Origin: Dorea_A amylophila
GTDB taxonomy: Bacteria; Bacillota; Clostridia; Lachnospirales; Lachnospiraceae
Length of the DNA: 64,000 nucleotides
Assembly: GCF_025567265.1 (NCBI RefSeq)
Contig: NZ_JAOQJW010000011.1
Coordinates: forward strand, 1-64,000
Direction of reading: 5' to 3'
In this document: positions 44,001 to 52,926 of the stretch, piece after piece
How the letters are laid out: each line of letters opens with the position of its first letter
Position numbering within the stretch: the stretch's first letter is position 1
Program-made: the position numbers and the translations under genes
The notes under the pieces: model-generated
The model's database searches: none
The model's input: only the letters and a program-made list of their open reading frames with translations
Told to the model about the DNA's origin: nothing

Positions 44001-44574
44001 GAGCAGCTACAGGGTGTCGAAACCAATTCTCTATCATAATATGGAACAAATGTCGGAGGAATCAGCGTTTCATTGGATTTCGCATTTGTTAACACAGGGG
44101 TATAAATTGCGAACAAAATATGAAATTGGTTCGTCAAAATCTTCAGGGACAGATAATGAAGAAAGCTTAGAAAATATTGAGGGAGTATTGGTTCCTCAAA
44201 CGATAACGGAAAAATTGATTTTAGAAATACCGGTAGATATTTCCCAAATGTCCACGATTGAATGCGAAAATCCGTGTCGAAAAGTACAAATCGGCAATAT
44301 ATCACGCCAGGAAATTACATTGATTTGTGGAGAAGGATGCCAAAATAAAAGCAACGAGGGTTTGGAAAATAGATGTAATTTTTTATGTCGGTGGTTTTGC
44401 GTGAAGAATGATTATCTTATTAAAGAACTTGTTGCATTAAAGGAATACCTAAATCGAAATAAGAATAATTACTTTAAGTGTGAAATAGAAATTAAAATTA
44501 AATGTAATAATAAAACGAGCATAGAGGCTAGACAGTTCGAAATATTAAATCATTATATTCAAGATAGAAAATGA
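41002..44574 (+). CDS. Reverse transcriptase fused to HD domain
   Basis: 1190 residues. The RT core spans about 90-380: motif A VTLDLENFFPTI (Asp196), motif B RGIPQGLPQSYFL (about 288-300), motif C FYVDDS (323-327). An acidic coiled linker follows (about 420-520). Residues 780-1010 hold an HD phosphohydrolase-like domain: LHNQEH (H805, H809), CYLHDI (H844, D845), GRHAID (H932), EAHG (H964) and LRLADLLDM (D996). It is not a group II intron or retron RT by layout (no maturase or X domain). It resembles the UG/DRT defence RTs, but I cannot assign a subgroup. Confidence 0.85.
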   Translation: MSRITKEEIEKTKCGRFLLSDENIYLSIYSLNSYVFEYNLLNTEDRILYHRLQDKFDARLINGVITRVREQIIELFDEDKYIEAKVYFKPKKLSENGELEFRPLHSTGLITQIAIVSMLHLFVYEIPEEEEGDPKLRLSNLSRLIPSDFYGNRVSVKPEYLFKPWKQQYQKYNQNSNDALMKYHTSLEYKYEVTLDLENFFPTINPIIIYRYIINHLPAYLNDEEREMMKRVLQKLLFCKLTTTFDEKTARQYYKVTKGAGNYDNVNKIEQNEKEWWDFKEKSDKFVRGIPQGLPQSYFLGNIYMISIAEIFRKKFTGVSYFYVDDSVIFTNDVREDNFKEQLKELNKQIADEANNFEEDSAIYPEGTEKFYKSNLYGVNVHLDGKSNYTRLDNLDDSEVYLKCISREMSQAGSDFFRMYSDEENRNLEEKLDVLSKQVKAKRDQLVEEKSQKRDSGNEDAIEKDEDDTQKFEKRLTRYYRFFEYRKQRLVAMHQPENGSDEDYKKELEKIIYSELSEEDMEDDEKILQAFMNSYGADIWDAAIGMYQTFADDKEQAVLKNYILKINELCYGNASVEFSYLECTYRDLLRNKEENDYSVEDEGDIFEETLKRYMTEEDLRDTYNDPYKTLKALARVRLKKYVNKHYEVAEDYSSKLLKKTDEEILKILLSENEKLPSRLRIVCASTQKIIRMVLNTVCSYLFNVEVSNHPVLTQNSKKALTYGELRILSFVRNSLFTIEEFRKREILLDDKQNKDTADYSIMKVLEIYHSFVKDPVSIDKLIITHKYTCDVWKNGSKYLYFYTLHNQEHAIVLIQNIVKLIHAIDFLKISAIDYYILFLACYLHDISMVKIPALDSFLTDTNEADELAQELLDEFNKELQKDNLEEKIIENEIKKNQNFYEDELDILSVKKYMLESYKKLDEYFEKKIRGRHAIDSSSEIRQRAEIKYLDMPMRELVAEVSEAHGADERNIYSIKSNASSRLMSIKFDKILLRLADLLDMSSYRVSKPILYHNMEQMSEESAFHWISHLLTQGYKLRTKYEIGSSKSSGTDNEESLENIEGVLVPQTITEKLILEIPVDISQMSTIECENPCRKVQIGNISRQEITLICGEGCQNKSNEGLENRCNFLCRWFCVKNDYLIKELVALKEYLNRNKNNYFKCEIEIKIKCNNKTSIEARQFEILNHYIQDRK

Positions 44575-44773
44575 GGGGAGTTATTATTATAGAGGCGGCA
44601 TACTTAATTACCAGGGAAGAATAAGCAAAATTGGAAAATACAGAGAATGTAATTAGAAGAATAAAGGTGAGTTGAATATTGAAAATTAAACTAGATTATA
44701 ACAAAGATATCAGGAAGTTTTTGTACAAGGTAATTTTTATTAAAATTTGATGATTTACCGGAGGATTAATTAT

Positions 44774-46918
44774 ATGATTTTAAAAAAAATTAAAATAATG
44801 AATTATAGACAATTGCAGAGTGTTGAATTGGATATGCAAGAGTCGTTGACTGTGTTGGCTGGACCGAATAACAGTGGAAAAACAACATTGATTTCTGTAT
44901 TAAAAGGAATGTTTTGCGACAAGAAACTGGGGTTTAGCTATAGTGATATTCCGATTAGTTTATCATCAATGTGGTTGGATAAAACTGTACCTGTTTTTCA
45001 AGAAATCATGCTTGAGTATGATAAAGAAAAAGGTGTTCAAAAGATTATCGATGAGATGGCGGATAATGATAAATTAAGTAAAGATTATACTATAGATAAC
45101 TTTCGAGCGCAGATTCAAGTAGATTATGATCCGGATAATGATAATATTCAATATTTTGCAGATTATCTTATGGACTTAGATGATACTAAGCATTCGTTCT
45201 ATTTTATTTATACATATGAGCCAAGTATAACAGCTTTTGAAAAAGGATTAAATGAGCGTTATGACAGGATGGCGGCACGGGTTAGAGATATTGAAAATCC
45301 AGGTTGCATTGAGAAAGATACTAAGTTTTATTTTTTAAAAGAGGAATTACTTAGAATATACTGCAATGCAGTTGTTGAAAAATGTTACTTTTGTAATTCA
45401 AATTATAAAAATGAAAACTCGATGGAAGTAGCTGCGTTTAAAAGTTTATTCAATTTTCAAAATATACCTGCAATGCGCGAATTGGATGATAATGAATCGG
45501 ATTCTTCGAAAGGAATCAGTAAAAGGGTTATTGCTTTATTGAAAGATAATGATACATGGGTTGAAGCAACAAAAAAACTTCCAGATTTGTTAATGGCCGA
45601 TATAGAAGATTCTGGAGCGAAAAAAGAAATTAAAAATTCATCTATTAAATCACTCGATGATACAATACGGGACATTTCAAAAACTAGTGGGGGACATATT
45701 GGAAAACTTCAATTGGAAATGGATGTTAAAGAACAAGATGTTGAGGAGTTTATTCGACGAATTACCAGAGCAAAATATGATGTTGAAGGATTGTTATTAA
45801 ATGAAGAGTCTCAAGGATTAGGATTTAGCAATTTAATTTATCTGCATATGAGGCTTGAGGAATTCTATAAGTCTATTGATAAGAATAAAGTAAATGTATT
45901 TTTTATAGAGGAACCTGAGTCTCATATGCATCCTCAAATGCAAAATGTATTTATTAGATTTCTCAAAAATTATTATGTTGACAAAAAATTACAAGGGCTT
46001 ATTACAACACATTCTAATGAAATTGCAAGGATGGTTGGTCTTGATAGTCTTAGAGTAATTAGGCAAACTGAGAAATCTAAAAGTGAGTTATTTGATTTAA
46101 GTAAATTTAGAAATTCAATAAAAAAGAAAAAGATAGAGAATCTCGATGATGAATCAGAATTTCTTTTAGCAAATTTTTTTGACTGGTTTTTTGAAATAGG
46201 ATATTCGGAATTGATTTTTGCAGATAAAGTTATTTTATATGAAGGGGATTCAGAACGTTTATATATCAGAAAATTAATTAAACTACCAGAATTTTCGGCT
46301 TTGAATGATAGTTATATAGCATTTATTCAAGTTGGAGGTGCATATGCTCACAATTATCTACCGATGCTTAGAATGCTTAAAATGCTTAAAATGAAAACTT
46401 TGATAATAACGGATTTGGATTATGATAAAAAATTTTTGAGTATGGAAGAAGTGAAAGCGGAAGATTCAAACACTACAAATGCAACAATAAATTATTGTTA
46501 TAGAGTAGCTTATCCAGATAGAGGGGAAAAATATGTTCCTACCATTAAAGAATTATATGATTTTCAGGTTAAAGGGAAGAATATATTATACAATGGTCTG
46601 ATATATCTGGCTTTTCAGGATGAAAATAGTACTGCACGGACCTTAGAAGAAGCTATGTTGAAAAAAATATTAGGGTTCGATGTATTTCATATGATAAAAA
46701 GAAGCGAGTGGAAAAAAATAAGAAAGGATAAAAAACTTACATTTTCCATACCTGATGATAAAGAGGGAGAAAAGGACAGTGAATATTCTATTCGCAAAAT
46801 TGTAGAAGCAACAGCTAATAACAAAACGGATTTCATGTATTCTGTGATTTTAAGTGAGAATGAAAGCAACATGCTTCCAGATTATATAAAGAAAGGATTA
46901 TTATGGCTGATGAAATAA
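44774..46918 (+). CDS. OLD-family ATPase-TOPRIM nuclease (Gabija GajA-like)
   Basis: 714 residues from ATG 44774 behind GGAGG. Walker A is AGPNNSGKTT (29-38), the signature-type segment is GLGFSNLIYLH, and Walker B is VFFIEEPESHMHP with TTHSNEI beyond. A TOPRIM domain follows with ILYEGDSER and LIITDLDYDKK, the metal-binding acids. This is the OLD/GajA layout. Its stop lies 16 nt inside a UvrD-like helicase gene, the GajA-GajB order of the Gabija system. GajA proteins nick DNA when nucleotide levels fall. Confidence 0.82.
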   Translation: MILKKIKIMNYRQLQSVELDMQESLTVLAGPNNSGKTTLISVLKGMFCDKKLGFSYSDIPISLSSMWLDKTVPVFQEIMLEYDKEKGVQKIIDEMADNDKLSKDYTIDNFRAQIQVDYDPDNDNIQYFADYLMDLDDTKHSFYFIYTYEPSITAFEKGLNERYDRMAARVRDIENPGCIEKDTKFYFLKEELLRIYCNAVVEKCYFCNSNYKNENSMEVAAFKSLFNFQNIPAMRELDDNESDSSKGISKRVIALLKDNDTWVEATKKLPDLLMADIEDSGAKKEIKNSSIKSLDDTIRDISKTSGGHIGKLQLEMDVKEQDVEEFIRRITRAKYDVEGLLLNEESQGLGFSNLIYLHMRLEEFYKSIDKNKVNVFFIEEPESHMHPQMQNVFIRFLKNYYVDKKLQGLITTHSNEIARMVGLDSLRVIRQTEKSKSELFDLSKFRNSIKKKKIENLDDESEFLLANFFDWFFEIGYSELIFADKVILYEGDSERLYIRKLIKLPEFSALNDSYIAFIQVGGAYAHNYLPMLRMLKMLKMKTLIITDLDYDKKFLSMEEVKAEDSNTTNATINYCYRVAYPDRGEKYVPTIKELYDFQVKGKNILYNGLIYLAFQDENSTARTLEEAMLKKILGFDVFHMIKRSEWKKIRKDKKLTFSIPDDKEGEKDSEYSIRKIVEATANNKTDFMYSVILSENESNMLPDYIKKGLLWLMK

Positions 46919-48864
46919 AGAAGAATAATAAACATTTAATAAATGCTCCAGCGGGGAGTGGAAAAACTACATATATACGTAATCAACTAAAAAGCATCTG
47001 TATTAACAAACCAGAAAGTAGAATTTTATGTATTACATATACTAATCGGGCGGCAGACGAGCTTAAGAAAAATTTGGAAAGTGCCAATATTACAGTAAGT
47101 ACTATTCATTCCTATATCAATGATTTGATAAGTCCATTCTATTCCCATAAAGAAGTACTGGATTTATATTGCGAGATGTATGCAGAAAAAATTAATGAGA
47201 GAATAGCAAACGTTACAAATGATGAGCATATCAAGAAAAGTAACCAGTATTATACTGAAAAATATGGAAAACTGACTGAGAAAACGGTTCATGAGAATTT
47301 ATTAGAAATATCATATGGAGAAACACCGTTTACATCTTTGTATACTGGTAAATTATCTCATGATGATCTGCTTATGTTTGCAAATAAGTTAATAAAAAGG
47401 TATCCGGTTTTATTAAAAAAGATTGGAGATAAATATAACTACATTTTTATTGATGAATACCAAGATACATCAAGTTATGTACTTGATATTTTTTATGATG
47501 CAGTAAAAAATAGAGAAAATGTACAAATATATTTATTTGGAGACCGAATGCAACAAATATATAGAAATTATGATGGCTCGTTTGAAGGAAAACTAAAAGA
47601 GTTTGATACTTCTGACCGACTTGAAGTTAATTTTCGTTCAATAGGTAAAATTGTATCGATTTTAAATAATATTTATAATGACTCCTCATTTGAACAACAA
47701 CCAACAGAAAGTAATGCTAATGTAGTTCCGGATATAGAGCCGCACGTGATTATTTCTTCAAATGTACCAGAAAGTATATATACACTACAAAAAAAGTTCC
47801 CTAAAATATTAGTATTGTATTTGATGAACAAAGAAAAATATGAGGAAATTGGTGCAAAAAACTTATATGATGCATATCGAGGCATGGAAGCATATACATT
47901 TGGGAGAAAATATTCTCCAACAGATATTTTGTCAGATATGTCAAATGATAATCCGGATATATTGATGAAATTTTTATTTTTATTGAATAATGTAATTGGT
48001 CTTTATATAGATAAAAATTATGGTATGGTTATTTCAATTTGCAAGAAAGAAATTAAATATTTTGATTCATCGCAATTTAAAATAAAAAAGCATGCGGATA
48101 AGAAAAGTATAAAGAATAAATTTGATAAAATTATAGAGATATACGAAAAAGATGGATGTCTGATTCGGGAGGTAATAGAAAGTCTGTTTGATAATGGATT
48201 TATACCAGAGAAAGTAAAAAATGATTTCGAAGAAAATATAGAATATCAGAAAGTATTAGATATAGAAATGAAAGAAGTTAGTAATTTGGCGAATTATCTG
48301 AGTATGCCTCACATATCTACACAGCATGGTGTAAAAGGAGAAAGTCATACTTCTGTAATTTTCGTAGCTTCTGATAACGGGAATACTCCGAATGTGAGAA
48401 TGTATCCTTTTTTTGAGTTATGGTCTGAGTTAGAATTTTCTCTTCCGCAATTTGAAGAACTGTTTTATTCATATAAAAAGATAATAGAAGAAGTAGAAAA
48501 AGAACTTGGAATGAAAGTTAGTAAGCTCACAGCTAAAACACATAATAAAAATGAAAAGAATAAAACTATATTGAGTAAATATAGTAAGCAAGTTTTAGAA
48601 AAATATCAAGGGAATCTGTTATTTGAAGCATTATGCAAAGAAGATTTTATTGCGTATTTAAAGAAACCCAATGTCAAAAATGTACAGAAGATTTTTAAAA
48701 TTACAGAAATTGAAGGGATATTAACTGCGTATAAATTATTTTATGTAGGATGTTCGCGAGCAAGAAAAAATTTAATTATTATGGTTGAAAAAAACAAAAT
48801 TATGAATTTTAAAGAGAAATTTGTGGATAAGGCTAAAAAAATAGGATTTACGGTACTATCTTAA
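46903..48864 (+). CDS. UvrD-like helicase (Gabija GajB-like)
   Basis: 653 residues, overlapping the OLD gene by 16 nt. Superfamily 1A motifs: NAPAGSGKT (14-22), ITYTNRAADEL, FIDEYQDTS, LFGDRMQQIY, LEVNFRS, STQHGVKGESHTSVIF and FYVGCSRARKN. The length is near that of GajB-type helicases, without a nuclease domain. Together with the previous gene it makes a compact two-gene defence system. A hairpin overlaps its stop codon. Confidence 0.85.
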   Translation: MADEIKKNNKHLINAPAGSGKTTYIRNQLKSICINKPESRILCITYTNRAADELKKNLESANITVSTIHSYINDLISPFYSHKEVLDLYCEMYAEKINERIANVTNDEHIKKSNQYYTEKYGKLTEKTVHENLLEISYGETPFTSLYTGKLSHDDLLMFANKLIKRYPVLLKKIGDKYNYIFIDEYQDTSSYVLDIFYDAVKNRENVQIYLFGDRMQQIYRNYDGSFEGKLKEFDTSDRLEVNFRSIGKIVSILNNIYNDSSFEQQPTESNANVVPDIEPHVIISSNVPESIYTLQKKFPKILVLYLMNKEKYEEIGAKNLYDAYRGMEAYTFGRKYSPTDILSDMSNDNPDILMKFLFLLNNVIGLYIDKNYGMVISICKKEIKYFDSSQFKIKKHADKKSIKNKFDKIIEIYEKDGCLIREVIESLFDNGFIPEKVKNDFEENIEYQKVLDIEMKEVSNLANYLSMPHISTQHGVKGESHTSVIFVASDNGNTPNVRMYPFFELWSELEFSLPQFEELFYSYKKIIEEVEKELGMKVSKLTAKTHNKNEKNKTILSKYSKQVLEKYQGNLLFEALCKEDFIAYLKKPNVKNVQKIFKITEIEGILTAYKLFYVGCSRARKNLIIMVEKNKIMNFKEKFVDKAKKIGFTVLS

Positions 48865-48876
48865 TAGATAGTACCG
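48851..48876 (+). terminator. Hairpin overlapping helicase stop
   Basis: CGGTACTATCT, TAAT, AGATAGTACCG: a perfect 11-bp stem. The TAA stop lies in its loop. No T-run. Confidence 0.45.
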
Positions 48877-49000
48877 TAAATTGAAAATATATTTGAAGGC
48901 ATGAAATTGAAAAATTTGGACTTGTCATAAAAGGTAATAGATCTATAATTGCTATAAAAGTTACAAAATGATAAATTTTTATATGTGATGAAAATAAGAG

Positions 49001-50437
49001 GTGATAATAATCGAGTTAGATATTTATACAGGCGTTTTGGAATATAAAGGAATTAACTTTTCATTTGTTTTTGACAAACAAGAATTACGGTTGATTCCGC
49101 CAAAAGATAAGAAAAAGGAAATTGAACATGAATGGTTTATGCATAAAATAGGCGAAGGCGTATACGCAGGAGGAGATCATCCGCAGATGGAACGGCCATT
49201 TCTGGTGGGAGTGTGTAATGAAGATGGAAACAAAATGGTATTTATTACACAAGAAGGTACATATATTGGAAGATATAATGCTGTGCTACGTATCGAAGTT
49301 ATCGCATTTTTCGTGTTGAAATATGGAGAATGTTCAATTAATAAAATGTGTTTTTTAAGTCCGGAAATTAATTGTATTCATTCAATAGGGCAATCGTTTT
49401 GCTTTGAATATGATGAAGATTTTATTGAAAAGGGAATAGTTCAATTAAGAACAAATGAGTTTTCTGCTGTTACTACAAAGGCAGAAATATTTGAATATAA
49501 TTCAAAGATTGTAAAAGTAACATTTGGTGCATCAAGAACACTTAGTAGTGGTGTGACAGAAACGCCGTTAAAGTTAAGTTCATCATTGTGTTTTGAATTT
49601 GATAGTACAGAGGATTATACATTCATTTATTATTTGTGGCTAATAGCAAAACGCTTTATACAATATTTATGTTATAGAAAAAATGTTTTCTTTTCTAAAG
49701 TGGAATTGTCAACATCTTACAAAGAAAATAAACATATAAAGATTGGAGAATTATATGTTTTAGATGATTTGGAAAATCATGATGTTGAAGAAGAAGTGCT
49801 GAAAAAGGGGTGTTATATAAGACAGAATTATATTGCGGGGGCAGTAGGTCCGATACTTCAGTCAATAGCAGAAGATAGCATATATTTAAGACATTTACCG
49901 CAAAATTATGAAGAAGGACATCACATAGATGCCGCAAGATTTGTAATGATTACAGCAGCATTTGAGTGGGAATTTCGTAGGATTTTTCCAGAAGGAATAA
50001 AAAAGAAGGAAAAGAAAATTAAAGCAGAAGAAACAGTTGTACAATTATTGACGCCATTGATTGAGAATAATACTGGAGAAATTAAAAGCATTTTAAAATA
50101 TTTAAAGAAATGTGTGGGAAATGATCCGTTATCGAGCAAACTTACTTTTGTTGGAATAGAACTTGGGAACATTATAGATATTTTTGGAAAGCATTTATAT
50201 GCATTAAATGGTAAGAAGTTAAAATATTCTGAAATGGGGGAGCGACTGGCCGCTCAACGTAATAATTTTGCACATGGAAATTTGGATAAGGATTTTGATG
50301 AACTGGCGTTACTGGATTTGATTTATCTTGAGTTAATATTATATGCAATGCAATTAAAATTTTATGGAGTTGAAGATGTGAAAATTAAGAAGGCAATTAA
50401 TGATCTTTTTCATAAGAATATTAGAATAGATGAGTAA
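49001..50437 (+). CDS. HEPN-domain protein, ApeA-like candidate
   Basis: 478 residues. The C-terminal 170 residues are helical and carry RNNFAH (Arg420-x4-His425), the catalytic motif of HEPN ribonucleases. The N-terminal 300 residues are beta-rich and unlike anything I can name with confidence; the ordering recalls ApeA, a single-gene anti-phage HEPN RNase. The start is uncertain: GTG 49001 sits inside the best ribosome site (AAGAGGTG), so a nearby non-standard start is possible. It stands alone between the Gabija-like pair and a small membrane protein. Confidence 0.6.
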   Translation: MIIIELDIYTGVLEYKGINFSFVFDKQELRLIPPKDKKKEIEHEWFMHKIGEGVYAGGDHPQMERPFLVGVCNEDGNKMVFITQEGTYIGRYNAVLRIEVIAFFVLKYGECSINKMCFLSPEINCIHSIGQSFCFEYDEDFIEKGIVQLRTNEFSAVTTKAEIFEYNSKIVKVTFGASRTLSSGVTETPLKLSSSLCFEFDSTEDYTFIYYLWLIAKRFIQYLCYRKNVFFSKVELSTSYKENKHIKIGELYVLDDLENHDVEEEVLKKGCYIRQNYIAGAVGPILQSIAEDSIYLRHLPQNYEEGHHIDAARFVMITAAFEWEFRRIFPEGIKKKEKKIKAEETVVQLLTPLIENNTGEIKSILKYLKKCVGNDPLSSKLTFVGIELGNIIDIFGKHLYALNGKKLKYSEMGERLAAQRNNFAHGNLDKDFDELALLDLIYLELILYAMQLKFYGVEDVKIKKAINDLFHKNIRIDE

Positions 50438-50614
50438 GTGGATAAAGACCTTTGGAATGATGAGAGTGTTCATTCATAAAATTATGTTATTAAATTATAA
50501 TAAGTACTTAGAAAATTTGATGAAGATGATAAGTTGAAAAAAAAGATATATTAAATTAGATATATAGGCTGAAGAGAAGAAAATAGTTCAATTTACTTAA
50601 GGAGAGTAGATATA

Positions 50615-51211
50615 ATGGATACAAATATTGTAATGGCTTTAATATCAGCTGGGGCAGCATTGCTAGGATCCGTAATAGGTGCGAGCGCAACAATAATGGC
50701 GACTATATTAAATAAAAAAATGCAAGAAAAAGGGAAAGTAACATTATATATGAGACATGTGGCGTCCAATTCGGGAAAGAATTGGGGATATTATCAAGGA
50801 AGTAGGGGGATGTATTTTAGAGTGCCGCTTTGGGTAGATGTAATTAATGAATGCGGTATTCCCCGGATAATCAGAGATATTAATCTATATGCGTATAAAG
50901 AAGGGAAAGAAGTAAAAGAATTTACGCAGATACAAAGAATTGGAGATGGAGAAAATGCTTTTAAATTTGGAGAAAATGAAGCATATACATTAGTGATACC
51001 AGAAAGAAGTTCTAAAAGATACAATCTGGAATTTATGTTGCGAAAAAATGATATAAATACGGAAGAACAGGAATTTGATCAATTAGTAGTAATGTATTTT
51101 GATGAGAAAAATCGAAAATATGTGTATAATTTGGAAAAAATAAATATTTGTTGGAAGGTTGGAGAATTAAAAAATAGAAAGGAATGGATTCAGCTCAGAG
51201 AACTAATATAA
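50615..51211 (+). CDS. Small membrane-anchored protein, unknown
   Basis: 198 residues behind AAGGAGAG. One N-terminal helix (residues 5-32, alanine- and glycine-rich) anchors a soluble domain of about 160 residues, probably beta-sandwich (YFRVPLWVDVINECGIPRIIRDINLYAY). No family is recognised. In defence islands this layout often belongs to accessory or sensor proteins, but no partner is obvious. Confidence 0.55.
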   Translation: MDTNIVMALISAGAALLGSVIGASATIMATILNKKMQEKGKVTLYMRHVASNSGKNWGYYQGSRGMYFRVPLWVDVINECGIPRIIRDINLYAYKEGKEVKEFTQIQRIGDGENAFKFGENEAYTLVIPERSSKRYNLEFMLRKNDINTEEQEFDQLVVMYFDEKNRKYVYNLEKINICWKVGELKNRKEWIQLRELI

Positions 51212-51700
51212 ATATTTAAGGTAGGGTAAAATATAAAAAACATTTGTAGTGATGAGAAAAGCATAGGGATTTACATTATATTTTAAAAATTGGATAAGGC
51301 TTGAATGGTAGTAAATGTCAAATCATTAGCCTAGTCTAAACTTCTCTTTTATGAGATGCTCTAAAAAATGCAAAAAACTATTAGTTGTATATTTTGAATG
51401 CATAGAATCATCTGCACAGTGATTTAGAACCACCCTATTGCTTGAATGGCTCACCTTTGCGGAAGGTGAGTCATTCATATAAATCGTCATGCGTTCGGAA
51501 GGAGCTGCCGGTGGCAGCTCCTGTAGATATGGGCTTTAGCTTGTTGAGGACATTGGAGTTTTTTGTGTTCTGAAAAATGGAGGTGTCTGAAACAATACTC
51601 CACCTGCTATGCAGGTGGAGTCATATCGTTATACAAAAAAATCACCTTTCCGTTACAATAGAGTTGTTCAGGCACTATTGCAGAAAGGAAAGATGATTTT
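51212..51700. other. Gap with three consecutive strong hairpins
   Basis: 489 nt without a gene. The first 230 nt show nothing. The rest carries three GC-rich hairpins (51444-51476, 51501-51521, 51598-51620) leading into an IS200-type transposase start. Confidence 0.6.
51444..51620. repeat. Triple hairpin cluster at IS200/IS605 remnant end
   Basis: GAATGGCTCACCTT/AAGGTGAGTCATTC, GGAGCTGCC-GGT-GGCAGCTCC and CTCCACCTGC-TAT-GCAGGTGGAG lie in tandem. The last is typical of the subterminal hairpin that IS200/IS605 transposase recognises. The first two may be ends of related, older insertions. Confidence 0.5.
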
Positions 51701-51835
51701 ATGGTAAATAAGAATAACGATTTGAATTACACAAAATGGATGTGCAAATATCACATCATATTCATTCCAAAGTATAGACGAAAAATAATTTATAATCAAT
51801 TGAAAGTTGATATAAGAGATATTTTTCTAAAATGA
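51701..51835 (+). pseudogene. IS200/IS605 TnpA transposase, N-terminal stub
   Basis: 44 residues: DLNYTKWMCKYHIIFIPKYRRKIIY, followed by DIRDIFLK and a stop. This is the start of the Y1 HUH transposase TnpA. The HUH histidine pair and the catalytic Tyr are missing. AAAGGAAAG precedes the start. The upstream hairpin gives the element's left end. No right end was found. Confidence 0.65.
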
Positions 51836-51855
51836 ATTTCTAAATCTATCACCTA

Positions 51856-52270
51856 ATGGAAAGGGGAGATTTAGAAATTTATTTTAGAATTCTTAAAAAG
51901 AGCAGGCAGAAAAAGGCAATCAGGAAGCCATCAGAGAACTTTAATAGCGTAGAGCTATTGCAATGGAACGTTCAAGAAAATCAGCAGAAAAGTGTAAATG
52001 AAGAGCAGAGAATGACCCTGAATATGCGAAGTATTTGGAAGAAAGAAATGCAGAATATAGCAGATGGTATATTGCAAGGGGAATGGAGCAGATGGAAGCC
52101 TTGAAATCTAGGGCAGAAGTCAGAAATTATGAAGCCCAAAGTCGGCTTGCAGAACGTAAATAGTATCAGGTTAGAGCCACAGTGAAAAGCTACAGAAAAA
52201 TGTATGAAGATGTATTGAATGAAGACCCTATTCAAAAGATAGATATGAAAAAATACTGGCTATGAGACGT
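51856..52270 (+). pseudogene. Decayed mobile-element coding remnant
   Basis: Protein-like pieces appear in different frames: an arginine/lysine-rich stretch from 51856; then DPEYAKYLEERNAEYSRWYIARGMEQ (about 52014-52160); then VRATVKSYRKMYEDVLNEDP (about 52170-52250). Stops and shifts break them up. The composition suggests an accessory gene of a conjugative or mobilisable element. Confidence 0.35.
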
Positions 52271-52714
52271 GAAGCGTGTTGTGCAAGAAAAAAGTAAATA
52301 GAATATCTATATGATCATGATACATTAGTCACAGAATTGATGAGAATAAGTGGGAGCGATGCAATTATTATAGTAATGTTTATTGTAAGTCGAGAAGGTT
52401 GAGCGAGAGGTAGAAACAACGAGCAAAATTTGCAAAATTAACTTCTAGAAAAATCAAGATATTTTGATTTGCCGGAATTTACTCTTGCAAAGGATTAGCT
52501 GAACTGGAAATAAAACTTGCAAACTGGAACCTCGGATTCCAATTCAGCCAACGAGCAAGAAATAAGATGAATTAGGTTGGTAACTTCAATTTAAAATAAC
52601 AATATAATGATTTTTTATCACATAAAGTAAATAATTATTGGTAATAAGATGAGAAATATGGTATATTAATGATGTACCAATTGTCAATTTCATTGAATAA
52701 AAAATGAGGTGTTT
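52271..52714. other. Non-coding gap before restriction-modification set
   Basis: 444 nt. It holds a 12-bp imperfect stem (GCTGAACTGGAA 52498-52509 with TTCCAATTCAGC 52537-52548) and two CAACGAGCAA words. No gene is visible. Confidence 0.45.
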
Positions 52715-52921
52715 ATGAAAGTTTGTTATGACAAGCTATGGAAGCTTTTGATTGATAAAAAAATGAAGAAAACCGATTTGATTAAGAATGCAAACATAAG
52801 TTCAAATGTACTGGCGAGAATGGGGCATGAAGAACCAGTGTCGTTGGATAGCATTGGAAAAATATGTGAATTTCTTAACTGTACAGTAGATGATTTAATT
52901 GACATTAATTATGAGGAGTAA
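52715..52921 (+). CDS. Cro/CI-type regulator, putative RM controller
   Basis: 68 residues from ATG 52715 behind GAGGTG. The HTH_26-type fold reads LIDKKMKKTDLIKNANISSNVLARMGHEEPVSLDSIGKICEFLNCTVDDLID. Its stop lies 5 nt before the methyltransferase start. Small Cro-like proteins in front of type II RM genes usually act as controller proteins that time nuclease expression. No clear C-box is visible upstream. Confidence 0.75.
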   Translation: MKVCYDKLWKLLIDKKMKKTDLIKNANISSNVLARMGHEEPVSLDSIGKICEFLNCTVDDLIDINYEE

Positions 52922-52926
52922 TTAAC

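Noticed and set aside
41002..44574. Group II intron or retron reverse transcriptase
   Set aside because: No maturase/HNH region, no intron domains V/VI nearby, no retron msr-msd structure recognised; the protein is far too long and carries an HD domain.
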